From Intrasporangium_A sp039812505 (GTDB lineage: Bacteria > Actinomycetota > Actinomycetes > Actinomycetales > Dermatophilaceae): a stretch of 47,759 nt of DNA. The notes under the pieces were generated by a model, which saw only the letters and a list, made by a program, of their open reading frames with translations, was not told the origin of the DNA and searched no databases. The DNA lies in assembly GCF_039812505.1 (NCBI RefSeq), contig NZ_JBDIAQ010000010.1, forward strand, positions 1 through 47,759, in the 5' to 3' direction. Each line of letters opens with the position of its first letter. Position 1 is the stretch's first letter. The position numbers were made by a program, and so were the translations under genes. Below are positions 17,584 to 25,835 of the stretch, one piece after another.

Positions 17584-17783
17584 CGCAGGATCTCCTCCAG
17601 GTCCAGCCCCAGCCGGTTGGCCAGGTCGTACGCGGTCCAGGTGGCGGATATGGCGGCGGGCCTCGCCGGCGTCCAAGCAAACAAGCTCTTCGTCCCCTCG
17701 TCCTTGTAGCGCTTCAAGACAGGGGGGCGAAGACACGCGAGTCCGTGCCGACGCAAGCGATGTGGGCAGCGCTCCTTGGTCAT
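17580..17783 (-). CDS. 67-residue protein heading the ABC operon
   Basis: The ATG at 17783 has GGAG 7 nt upstream, and the stop overlaps the ATPase start (ATGA), so a translated leader gene is plausible. The protein is basic at the N terminus (MTKERCPHRLRRHGLACLRP) and amphipathic at the C terminus (TAYDLANRLGLDLEEILR). I recognise no family. The codon pattern in the middle part looks better in the frame that extends the ATPase (GDEELVCLDAGEARRHIRHL), so a frameshift or a longer ATPase cannot be excluded. A substrate-peptide role is speculative. Confidence 0.45.
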   Translation of the reverse strand: MTKERCPHRLRRHGLACLRPPVLKRYKDEGTKSLFAWTPARPAAISATWTAYDLANRLGLDLEEILR

Positions 17784-17831
17784 CAGGTTGCTCCGCCTTG
17801 CTGAGGCTAACGGTCGTGAATGAAGGCAGTC

Positions 17832-17869
17832 AACCGTCTTCTATGGGAAACGGTTAAAGGGATGGTCAA
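17832..17869 (-). promoter_or_regulatory. Candidate promoter and operator of the peptide-ABC operon
   Basis: On the minus strand TTGACC (17869-17864) is followed by an 18-nt spacer and CATAGA (17845-17840). The palindrome AACCGT-N12-ACGGTT (17832-17855) spans the -10 and the probable start site, a classic repressor position. The segment 17784-17926 otherwise holds no gene. Confidence 0.45.
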
Positions 17870-17926
17870 ATGTTCGAACAGGTCCGGCCATGTTGTAGCG
17901 GCCCCCGGGTGCCGACCCGAGCCGGG

Positions 17927-18937
17927 TCAGCCGAGTCGCTCGACGACCCCGATCGGGAGGGCCTGCAGGGCCACCTTGGCTGCACAGTCCGGCACCGGGT
18001 CCAGCAGTCGCTGTGCCTCCCGTGCGACGGCATACGTCTCCTCGCGGGCCCGTTCCAGGCCGGGGTGCACCCGCAGCAGGGCGAGGGCCTCCTCGACCCC
18101 GGCGTCGTCGTGCGACAGGTCGCGGGCGAGCAGCTCGTGCAGGCGCGCGTCGGCCGGGTCCCGGGAGGCCCGGGCCCGGATCACCGCCAGCGTGTCGACC
18201 CCCTCGCGCAGGTCCGTGCCCGGGGTCTTGCCGGACTCCCCAGACTCCGAGGCGATGTCGATGACGTCGTCGGCGAGCTGGAAGGCGATGCCGATCTTCT
18301 CGCCGTAGCGCCGCATGGTCTCGATGAGTGCGGGCGAGCCGCCGCTGAACATCGCCCCGTAGCGGCCTGCGGTCGCGATCAGCGCGCCGGTCTTGTCGGC
18401 CAGGACGGACAGGTAGTAGTCCACCGGGTCGGTGCCGGGCGGGCAGGCCCGGTCGTCGCGGATCTGCCCGGTGCACAACCGGATGAAGGTCCGGGCCTGG
18501 ATGAGCACCGCCTCCGCGCCCAGCCTCGCGATGATCTCGGACGCCTTGCCGAAGAGCAGGTCGCCGACCAGGATCGCCGTCGAGTTGTCGAAGGCCGCGT
18601 TGACCGACGCCACCCCCCGGCGCACGTCGGCCTGGTCCATGACGTCGTCGTGGTACAGCGAGGCGAGATGGGTCAGCTCCACACCGGCCGCGGCCTGGAC
18701 GACCTCGTCGTTGATGCCGCCGGCGAGCTCGGCCGCCAGCAGGGTCAGCAGCGGGCGGAAGCGCTTGCCCCCGGCTGCGGCCAGGTGCCCGGATGCCTGG
18801 GCGATGAAGGGGTCGTCGTGGTCCACGACGCGCTCCAGGAAGGCATCCACCCGGGCCAGACCGTCCTCGAGACGCGCCGTGAGCTCCGGCGTCGCCCCGG
18901 GGATGGCCAGTACCGGCGGCGTGACTTGTGTCGTCAT
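17927..18937 (-). CDS. Polyprenyl diphosphate synthase (menaquinone side chain)
   Basis: This 336-residue trans-prenyltransferase makes the long isoprenoid tail attached to menaquinone. Both Asp-rich motifs are present: first D97-D98-V-M-D101 (SLYHDDVMDQADVRRG), second D223-D224-V-I-D227 (QLADDVIDIA), plus GGKRFRPLL near the N terminus. Small residues (A92, S93) precede the first motif by five positions, which allows long products, as in heptaprenyl to nonaprenyl synthases. The exact chain length cannot be read. It starts 17 nt after the nuoN stop, so it is probably the last gene of the complex I transcript. Confidence 0.92.
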   Translation of the reverse strand: MTTQVTPPVLAIPGATPELTARLEDGLARVDAFLERVVDHDDPFIAQASGHLAAAGGKRFRPLLTLLAAELAGGINDEVVQAAAGVELTHLASLYHDDVMDQADVRRGVASVNAAFDNSTAILVGDLLFGKASEIIARLGAEAVLIQARTFIRLCTGQIRDDRACPPGTDPVDYYLSVLADKTGALIATAGRYGAMFSGGSPALIETMRRYGEKIGIAFQLADDVIDIASESGESGKTPGTDLREGVDTLAVIRARASRDPADARLHELLARDLSHDDAGVEEALALLRVHPGLERAREETYAVAREAQRLLDPVPDCAAKVALQALPIGVVERLG

Positions 18938-18954
18938 CTAGACCCTTCGAGCAT

Positions 18955-20547
18955 TCAACGGACGAACTGCGACGCGCGGTCGGCCAGGTCGAGCAGCGAC
19001 GCGGGGACGATACCGAGCACGAGGGTGATCAGCGTACCGATCGAGATCGAGAACGTCATCGCCGCGGACGGGATGACCACCTCGACCGAGTCGTCGGCCG
19101 GCTCGCTGAAGAACATCAGCACGATCACCCGGGCGTAGACGAACACGGTGATCGCGCTGCACGCGGCACCGATGATGACCAGCCCGAGGCCGGTCGTGCC
19201 GCCGCCGCTTATCGCGGCCGCGAACACCGCGTACTTCGCGGTGAACCCGGACGTTAGCGGGATCCCGGCGAAGGCGAGCATCAGGAAGGACATGGTCCCG
19301 GCCACGATCGGGTGCTTCTTGCCGAGCCCGGCCCACTGGGACAGGTGTGTCGCCTCGCCCCCGTCCTGCCGCACGAGGGTCACCAGCGCGAACGCCGCGA
19401 TGATCGAGAAGCCGTACGCCACCACGTAGAACATGACCGAGCTGACCCCGCTGCGGTCCAGGGAGAGGACGCCGACGAGGATGAAACCCGCGTGGGCGAT
19501 CGAGGAGTAGGCGAGCAGCCGCTTCATGTCGGTCTGGGCCACCGACAGGACCGAGCCGACGATCATGGTCAGCACCGCGACGATGATGACGCCGTTCTGC
19601 CACTGCCACGCCGCCGTGTCCAGGCCCACGTAGGCCAGCCGCAGGATCGCACCGAACGCCGCCGCCTTGGTGCAGGCGGCCATGAAACCGGTGACCGGCG
19701 AGGGGGCGCCCTGGTAGACGTCGGGCGTCCAGGCGTGGAAGGGCACCGAGTTGACCTTGAAGAGCAGCCCGACGAAGACGAAGAAGGCACCGCCGAGCAG
19801 CAGCCCGTTCAACCCGAGCTGGTTGGAGGTGATCGCTGCGCTGAGGTCGGGGAAGTAGACCGACCCGGCGTAGCCGTAGAGCAGCGCCGTGCCGAAGAGG
19901 AAGAACGCCGAGCTGAAGGCCCCCAGCAGGAAGTACTTCAGGGACGCCTCCTGGGACAGCAGGCGGCGCCGGCGGGCTAGTCCGGACAGGATGTAGAGCG
20001 GCAGCGAGAGCACCTCGAGGGCGATGAACATCCCGATCAGGTCGTTGACCGTGGGGAAGAGCATCATGCCGCCGATGGCGAAGACCGTCAGCGGGAAGAC
20101 CTCGGAGGTGATCAGGCCGGCGCGGGTCGAGGCCGCCTCGATGGCCGAGCCCGGGGTCGAGGCACCGCTCGGGGTGAACGCGTCGGAGCCGACCCCGCCG
20201 AAGCGCTCGGCCATGGTCAGGATGCCGAGGATCCCCATCAGGATGAGCCCGCCCTGCAGGAACAGGGCCGGCCCGTCGATCGCCAGGGCGAACAGGCGCC
20301 GCCCGCTCGCCCCGTCCGCGAAGCCCATCGTCATGCCCCGATGGCCCGTCGCGATGACCACGGCCACGAAGGCCAGCACGAGACCAAGGACGGCGATGGT
20401 CGCCTGGGTGGTGTGCCGCCCCTTGCGCGGCATGAAGGCCTCGACGAGCACCCCGACCAGCGCCGTGCCGAAGACGACCAGCAGCGGCAGGACGGCCAGG
20501 TAGTTGATGTTGGCCTGCTGGAAAACGGCCGGAGCAACGCCGCTCAC
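18955..20547 (-). CDS. nuoN: NADH-quinone oxidoreductase subunit N
   Basis: NuoN is the antiporter-like proton-pumping subunit next to the K/J/A/H bundle. The 530-residue product has about 14 helices and the conserved proton-path residues: Glu in MFIALEVLSLPLYIL, Lys in LLFKVNSVPFHAWTPDVYQG and TKAAAFG, with TDMKRLLAYSSIAHAG. It starts at a GTG overlapping the nuoM stop. It is the last nuo gene of the main operon. Confidence 0.97.
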   Translation of the reverse strand: MSGVAPAVFQQANINYLAVLPLLVVFGTALVGVLVEAFMPRKGRHTTQATIAVLGLVLAFVAVVIATGHRGMTMGFADGASGRRLFALAIDGPALFLQGGLILMGILGILTMAERFGGVGSDAFTPSGASTPGSAIEAASTRAGLITSEVFPLTVFAIGGMMLFPTVNDLIGMFIALEVLSLPLYILSGLARRRRLLSQEASLKYFLLGAFSSAFFLFGTALLYGYAGSVYFPDLSAAITSNQLGLNGLLLGGAFFVFVGLLFKVNSVPFHAWTPDVYQGAPSPVTGFMAACTKAAAFGAILRLAYVGLDTAAWQWQNGVIIVAVLTMIVGSVLSVAQTDMKRLLAYSSIAHAGFILVGVLSLDRSGVSSVMFYVVAYGFSIIAAFALVTLVRQDGGEATHLSQWAGLGKKHPIVAGTMSFLMLAFAGIPLTSGFTAKYAVFAAAISGGGTTGLGLVIIGAACSAITVFVYARVIVLMFFSEPADDSVEVVIPSAAMTFSISIGTLITLVLGIVPASLLDLADRASQFVR

Positions 20548-22079
20548 TTGGTGCTCCCTTCAGCCAGGGTGGCCGGATGGGCCTGGACGTAGGACAGCGT
20601 GTGGTCGACGGCCGGGTTGAGCACGTCGAGGGCCGGCTTCGGGAAGAGGCCGAAGACGACGAAGAAGCCGAGCAGCGGGGCCGCCACCCACTTCTCCCGG
20701 ACCGACCAGTCCTTGATGTGCGACAACCCCTCGGGCTTGGGCCCGGTCATGACCCGCTTGTACCAGAGCAGGATGTACATGGACGCGAGGATGATCACCA
20801 GGCAGGCGATGACGGTCGCGGCCGGGAAGACCCCGAACGCGCCCACCATGACCAGGAACTCCGAGACGAAGCTCGACAGGCCCGGCAGGGCCAGGGTCGA
20901 GAGCCCGGCGATCAGGAAGGCACCCGCGATCCCCGGGGTGACCCGCTGCCAGCCACCGAAGTCGGGGATCCGTTTGCTGCCTCGACGCCTGATGAACATC
21001 GCCGCGAACAGGAACAGGCCGGCGGTTCCGAACCCGTGGTTGAGCATGTACAGCGAGGCCCCCACAGTGCTGGTGTTGGTCAGGGCGAAGATGCCCAGGA
21101 CGATGAACCCGAAGTGGCTCACCGAGGTGAACGCGATCAGCCGCATCATGTCGGTCTGCCCGATCGCCAGCAGCGCACCGTACATGATCGAGATGACCGC
21201 AAGGACGACGACCACGGGGGTCGCCCAGGCGTTGGCCTCCGGGAACAGCTGCAGGCAGAACCGGATCATCCCGAAGGTGCCGACCTTGTCGAGCACGCCG
21301 ACGAGCAGCGTGGCCGTGGCCGGGGTCGCCTCGGTGGCCGCGTCGGGCAGCCAGGTGTGGACCGGCACCATCGGCGCCTTGATGGCGAACGCGATGAAGA
21401 AGCCGACCCAGAGCAGCCGCTCGGTCGTGGGGTCGATGGACAGGCCGGTCAGCTTGGCGATCAGGAAGCCGTCGGCGCCACCGGGACCCTGCAGGTACAG
21501 GGCGATGACGGCCACCAGCATCACGAGGCCGCCGGCGAGCCCGAAGAGCAGGAACTTCATCGACGCGTACTGCCGGCGTGGCCCGCCGAAACGTCCGATC
21601 AAGAAGTAGATCGGCACGAGCATGGCCTCGAACAGGATGTAGAAGAGGAACACGTCGGTGGCCGCGAAGACACCCACGATGAACGGGACCAGCGAGAGCA
21701 GCAGCCCGTAGTACGCCTTGACCCGGCGCCCGCCGTCGCCTTCGTCCTGCACGTCGTGCCACGCGGCGAGCAGGCAGACCGGCGTCAGCACGAGCGACAT
21801 CAGGATCAGGATCAGCGCGATGCCGTCGACCCCGAGCGAGTAGCTCACCCCGAACTGGGGGATCCACGCGTGCTGCTCGGCCAGCTGGAACTGGGCCGAC
21901 GAGCCCCGGTCGAACTGGCTGGCGGCAGCAGCGCCGACCCCGAGGGTGACCAGCGAGACGCCGAACGCGAACCGCTTGGCGAACTCTGCCGACCCGGGCA
22001 GTATGGCCGTGAGGAACGAACCGACGGCGGGGATGACGATCAGCAGCGTCAGCCACGGGAAACTGGACATCTCTGACAT
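20544..22079 (-). CDS. nuoM: NADH-quinone oxidoreductase subunit M
   Basis: This 511-residue antiporter-like proton pump has LFYILFEAMLVPIYFLIG with the key Glu, AFAIKAPMVPVHTWLPDAATEATPATATLLVGVLDKVGTFG with the channel Lys residues, and GQTDMMRLIAFTSVSHFGF. The ATG at 22079 overlaps the nuoL stop (TGATG); a second Met three codons later is also possible. It sits in the canonical L-M-N order. Confidence 0.97.
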   Translation of the reverse strand: MSEMSSFPWLTLLIVIPAVGSFLTAILPGSAEFAKRFAFGVSLVTLGVGAAAASQFDRGSSAQFQLAEQHAWIPQFGVSYSLGVDGIALILILMSLVLTPVCLLAAWHDVQDEGDGGRRVKAYYGLLLSLVPFIVGVFAATDVFLFYILFEAMLVPIYFLIGRFGGPRRQYASMKFLLFGLAGGLVMLVAVIALYLQGPGGADGFLIAKLTGLSIDPTTERLLWVGFFIAFAIKAPMVPVHTWLPDAATEATPATATLLVGVLDKVGTFGMIRFCLQLFPEANAWATPVVVVLAVISIMYGALLAIGQTDMMRLIAFTSVSHFGFIVLGIFALTNTSTVGASLYMLNHGFGTAGLFLFAAMFIRRRGSKRIPDFGGWQRVTPGIAGAFLIAGLSTLALPGLSSFVSEFLVMVGAFGVFPAATVIACLVIILASMYILLWYKRVMTGPKPEGLSHIKDWSVREKWVAAPLLGFFVVFGLFPKPALDVLNPAVDHTLSYVQAHPATLAEGSTK

Positions 22080-24058
22080 CACTGAATCACCCACAGCGCT
22101 CCGAGGATGGCGACGATGCCCGCGAGCATCGTCAGGGCATAGGACCGGACGAAGCCGTTCTGGATCTTGCGCATCCGCTCCGCCCAGCCGCCGATGAAGG
22201 CCGCCAGCCCGCCGGCTGCGCCGTCGATGCCCTCGCCGTCGGCGAAGACGAGCGATCTGGTCAGGTGGATCCCGGGACGCATCAGCAGCGCCTCGTTGAC
22301 CTGGTCCTGGTAGAGGTCCACCCGGGCCGCCCGGGTCAGCGCGTTGCCGGTCGGAGCCACGGTGGGCACCTCTTCGGCCAGGTAGCGCCGCCACGCCCAG
22401 CCGCCGCCGACGAGGACGAAGACCAGGGTCACCGCGATGATCACCGGCACCGGCAGCACCGGGTGGTGCTCCTCGACCGCGCCGGTGATCGGCTCGAGCC
22501 AGGTGGAGAAGGCACCGGTCGGGCCCAGGATCAGACCCATGAAGGCGGACCCGAGCGCGAGCACGATCATCGGGACGGTCATCGAGGCGGGCGCCTCGTG
22601 CGGGTGCACGTCGTCGGTCCAGCGCCGCTTCCCGTGGAAGGTCATGAAGAACAGCCGCGACATGTAGAACGCGGTGATCCCGGCGCCGATCAGCGCGGCC
22701 AGGCCGAAGACCCACGGCCGCCATCCCTCGCCGACGAACGCGGACTCGATGATCTTGTCCTTGCTCCAGAACCCGGCGAAGGGTGGGATGCCGATGATGG
22801 CCAGCCAGCCGGCCCCGAAGGTGAGCCAGGTGATCTTCATGACGGCGGACAGGCCGCCGAACCGGCGCATGTCGACCTGGTCGTTCATGCCGTGCATGAC
22901 CGACCCGGACCCGAGGAACAGCCCGGCCTTGAAGAAGCCGTGGGTGATCAGGTGGAAGATCGCGAAGGCGTAGCCGATCGGTCCGAGGCCGGCGGCCAGC
23001 ATCATGTAGCCGATCTGCGACATCGTCGAGGCGGCCAGCGCCTTCTTGATGTCGTCCTTGGCGCAGCCGACGATCGCCCCGAAGAGCAGGGTGATCGCGC
23101 CGACGATGACCACGAGCAGCTGCGCCGTCGGCGAGGCCTCGAAGACCGGTCCGGAGCGCACGATCAGGTAGACACCGGCGGTGACCATGGTCGCGGCATG
23201 GATGAGCGCGGACACCGGGGTGGGGCCGGCCATCGCGTCGCCGAGCCAGCTCTGCAGCGGGAACTGTGCCGACTTGCCGCAGGCGGCCAGCAGCAGCATC
23301 AGCCCGGCCGCCGTCATGAACCCCTGGTTGATCCCCTGCAGCCCGGCCACTCCGGCGTTCACCGTGGCGAAGTCGAGGGAGCCGAAGTGGAAGAACATGA
23401 TGAACATCGCGACCGAGAGGCCGAAGTCGCCGACGCGGTTGGCGAAGAACGACTTGTTGGCCGCGGTGGAGTAGGCCGGGTTCATGTTCCAGAAGCCGAT
23501 CAGCAGCCAGGAGGCCAGACCGACGCACTCCCAGCCCATGTAGAGCACGAGGTAGTTGTCGGCCAGCACGAGCAGCAGCATGGAGGCGACGAAGAAGTTC
23601 AGGTAGGCGAAGAAGCGTCGCCGGTCCGTGTCCTGCGCCATGTACCCGATCGAGTACACGTGGATGAGTGAGCCCACGAAGGTCACCAGCAGCACGAAGG
23701 CCATCGACAGCGGGTCGACGAGCAGGTTCAGGTTGGCGGTGAACGAACCGGCCACCACCCACTCGTAGACCGGCACGGCCCACCCGCGGTCCCCCGGCGC
23801 CTGGGCATACATCATGAAGAACAGGATCAGCCCGACGACGAACCCGCCCCAGGACAGCAGGGTGGCCAGGTAGGGCCCCCACCGGTCGGTGCGGCGGGCC
23901 CCGAGGAGCAGGATCGCGGTGCCCAGCAACGGCAGGGCGACCAGCAGCCACGCGTATGACGCGAAGCCGGTCGCCGCTTGTGCCTCGCCTTCGCGCGTGG
24001 CGAGGCCGGCGGCATACGTGCCGGCCGAACTGAGCAGGCTGGGGAGAGCAGTTGGCAT
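22079..24058 (-). CDS. nuoL: NADH-quinone oxidoreductase subunit L
   Basis: NuoL is the distal proton pump with the long lateral helix at its C terminus. The 659 residues include LYMGWECVGLASWLLIGFWN, KSAQFPLQSWLGDAMAGPTPVSALIHAATMVTAGVYL and KKALAASTMSQIGYM, with the extended C-terminal segment about 520-659. The ATG at 24058 follows the nuoK stop by 12 nt, one of the few non-overlapping junctions in the operon. Confidence 0.97.
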   Translation of the reverse strand: MPTALPSLLSSAGTYAAGLATREGEAQAATGFASYAWLLVALPLLGTAILLLGARRTDRWGPYLATLLSWGGFVVGLILFFMMYAQAPGDRGWAVPVYEWVVAGSFTANLNLLVDPLSMAFVLLVTFVGSLIHVYSIGYMAQDTDRRRFFAYLNFFVASMLLLVLADNYLVLYMGWECVGLASWLLIGFWNMNPAYSTAANKSFFANRVGDFGLSVAMFIMFFHFGSLDFATVNAGVAGLQGINQGFMTAAGLMLLLAACGKSAQFPLQSWLGDAMAGPTPVSALIHAATMVTAGVYLIVRSGPVFEASPTAQLLVVIVGAITLLFGAIVGCAKDDIKKALAASTMSQIGYMMLAAGLGPIGYAFAIFHLITHGFFKAGLFLGSGSVMHGMNDQVDMRRFGGLSAVMKITWLTFGAGWLAIIGIPPFAGFWSKDKIIESAFVGEGWRPWVFGLAALIGAGITAFYMSRLFFMTFHGKRRWTDDVHPHEAPASMTVPMIVLALGSAFMGLILGPTGAFSTWLEPITGAVEEHHPVLPVPVIIAVTLVFVLVGGGWAWRRYLAEEVPTVAPTGNALTRAARVDLYQDQVNEALLMRPGIHLTRSLVFADGEGIDGAAGGLAAFIGGWAERMRKIQNGFVRSYALTMLAGIVAILGALWVIQ

Positions 24059-24070
24059 GCCTGGAGCTCC

Positions 24071-24370
24071 TTACAGCTTCAGCAGGTTGGCATCGTCGAC
24101 GGATGCCGACCGGCGGGCCCGGAAGATCGCCATGATGATGGCGAGCCCGACGACCACCTCGGCCGCGGCGACGACCATCACGAACAGGGCCATCACCTGC
24201 CCGTCGAGATCGCCGTGCATCCGGGAGAAGGTGACGAGGGACAGGTTCGCGGCGTTGAGCATCAGCTCGACACCCATGAAGACGATGATCGCGTTGCGCC
24301 GCACGAGCACGGTGACGCCGCCGATGGCGAACAGCAGCATCGACAGGTAGATGTAGTGGACCAGGCTCAC
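24071..24370 (-). CDS. nuoK: NADH-quinone oxidoreductase subunit K
   Basis: The 99-residue, three-helix subunit reads RRNAIIVFMGVELMLNAANLSLVTFSR and AAAEVVVGLAIIMAIFRARR, with the two conserved membrane Glu residues. It starts at a GTG that overlaps the nuoJ stop (GTGA). Confidence 0.96.
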   Translation of the reverse strand: MSLVHYIYLSMLLFAIGGVTVLVRRNAIIVFMGVELMLNAANLSLVTFSRMHGDLDGQVMALFVMVVAAAEVVVGLAIIMAIFRARRSASVDDANLLKL

Positions 24371-25155
24371 TTCGTGTCTCCCTCCGCGATCTCCCGCTCG
24401 ATGTGGCGTTCGACGTCCCGAAAGCCGTCGGCCCGGGCGACCTGGTCGCGAGCGACCAGTACCCGCGAGACCGACTTGGGCTCGGGCCGCCCGTCCGGCA
24501 GCAGCGCCGGCGTGTCGACCGCGTTGTGCCGGGCGTAGACCCCGGGCGCGGGCAGGCCGGCCACGGCCCGATTCTCCCTGACCCGGCGCGCTGCCCACGC
24601 GGCCTGTGTCTGCCGCGGCAGGATCCGCTCCCGGTGGGCCAGCACCATCGCCCCGAGCGCCGCCGTGATCAGCAGCGCGGAGGTCACCTCGAAGACCCAG
24701 ACGTACTGGCCGAAGATCTTCTCCGCGATGCCGGTCACGTTGCCGGTCGCGTCGTTGTTGGCCACCAGGCGGTCCATGCCGGCCTGCATCGACTTCTCGT
24801 CGAAACTGACCTGCGCCAGGGTGAAGAAGAGCACCCCGGCCAGTCCGATGGTGAAGATGAACGACCACCACCGCTGGCCCTTGATGGTCTCGACGAGGGA
24901 CTCGGACGAGTCGACGCCGATGAGCATGATGACGAACAGGAAGATCATCATGACCGCGCCGGTGTAGACGAAGATCTGGATGACGCCGAGGAAGTCCGCC
25001 TTCTGGATCAGGTAGATGACCCCGAGGGTGACCATGGTCAGCGCCATGCCCAGCGCCGCGTGCACCGCCTTGCGCGCGAAGACCAGACCGAGAGCGCCGA
25101 AGGTGGCCACGGCCGCGAGGACCCAGAAGGCGACGGCCTCAGCGGTGCTGGTCAC
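24367..25155 (-). CDS. nuoJ: NADH-quinone oxidoreductase subunit J
   Basis: This 262-residue NuoJ has the conserved AVHAALGMALTMVTLGVIYLIQKADFLGVIQIFVYTGAVMMIFLFVIM region in its first half and five helices in total, followed by a hydrophilic tail of about 85 residues that ends VERHIEREIAEGDTK. Such tails are usual in actinomycete NuoJ. The GTG at 25155 overlaps the nuoI stop. Confidence 0.95.
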   Translation of the reverse strand: MTSTAEAVAFWVLAAVATFGALGLVFARKAVHAALGMALTMVTLGVIYLIQKADFLGVIQIFVYTGAVMMIFLFVIMLIGVDSSESLVETIKGQRWWSFIFTIGLAGVLFFTLAQVSFDEKSMQAGMDRLVANNDATGNVTGIAEKIFGQYVWVFEVTSALLITAALGAMVLAHRERILPRQTQAAWAARRVRENRAVAGLPAPGVYARHNAVDTPALLPDGRPEPKSVSRVLVARDQVARADGFRDVERHIEREIAEGDTK

Positions 25156-25835
25156 TGGCTCATCTCCTCGTCCATGCGGGCGTTCCGGGCCTGGACGTAG
25201 GCGCGCTGCGCGTCCGTGGGGCCGGTGACCTTGCCGCGGTAGTAGTCCTTGTCCTCCATGCCGTCGGCCATCGGGAACGGCGGCTGGAGCATGCCCTCGT
25301 GGACCGGAGCGAGCAGCTCGTCCTTGGTGAAGATGAGCTTGGCCCGGTCGTTGTCGGCGAGCTCGTAGAAGTTCGTCATCGTCAGGGCACGGGTCGGGCA
25401 GGCCTCGATGCAGTAGCCGCAGAAGATGCACCGCAGGTAGTTGATCTGGTAGACGCGGCCGTAGCGCTCCCCCGGCGAGAACCGGCCGGTGCCGCCCGGG
25501 CTGTCGTCGTTGTCGGCCCCCTCGACGAGGATCGCGTCGGCCGGGCAGGCCCAGGCGCACAGCTCGCAGCCGACGCACTTCTCGAGCCCGTCCGGGTGCC
25601 GGTTCAGCTGGTGGCGCCCGTGGAAGCGGGGCGCAGTGCGGCGTGGCTTCTCCGGGTACTCCTCGGTGGCGACCTTGCGGAACATCGTCGCGAACGACAC
25701 GCCGAAGCCCGCGACGGGCGCCAGCAGGTCGGCCCAGAAGGCCGGGGGCCGGCCGAACCCGCTGTCGGAGCCGCTGGGCAGTGCCTTCGACGCGCCGTCC
25801 TGCGGCAGCCCGCCGGCGCTGGTGTCGTCAGCCAT
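25152..25835 (-). CDS. nuoI: NADH-quinone oxidoreductase subunit I
   Basis: This is the two-cluster ferredoxin-like subunit, 227 residues. Cluster motifs: C87-x2-C90-x2-C93-x3-C97 (KCVGCELCAWACP) and C136-x2-C139-x2-C142-x3-C146 (CIFCGYCIEACP). The ATG at 25835 lies 8 nt inside the 3' end of nuoH; a reading from 25868 is open but lies deeper in nuoH and lacks support. Its N-terminal tail is much shorter than in the second-cluster copy. Confidence 0.95.
   Translation of the reverse strand: MADDTSAGGLPQDGASKALPSGSDSGFGRPPAFWADLLAPVAGFGVSFATMFRKVATEEYPEKPRRTAPRFHGRHQLNRHPDGLEKCVGCELCAWACPADAILVEGADNDDSPGGTGRFSPGERYGRVYQINYLRCIFCGYCIEACPTRALTMTNFYELADNDRAKLIFTKDELLAPVHEGMLQPPFPMADGMEDKDYYRGKVTGPTDAQRAYVQARNARMDEEMSQ

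Noticed and set aside
22265..23671. Long rightward frame across nuoL
   Set aside because: Antisense shadow of nuoL with no recognisable motif.
20544..23951. A 1,135-codon open frame covering nuoM and much of nuoL
   Set aside because: Only the last 511 codons encode NuoM; the earlier part is an Arg/His-rich shadow of nuoL in another frame.
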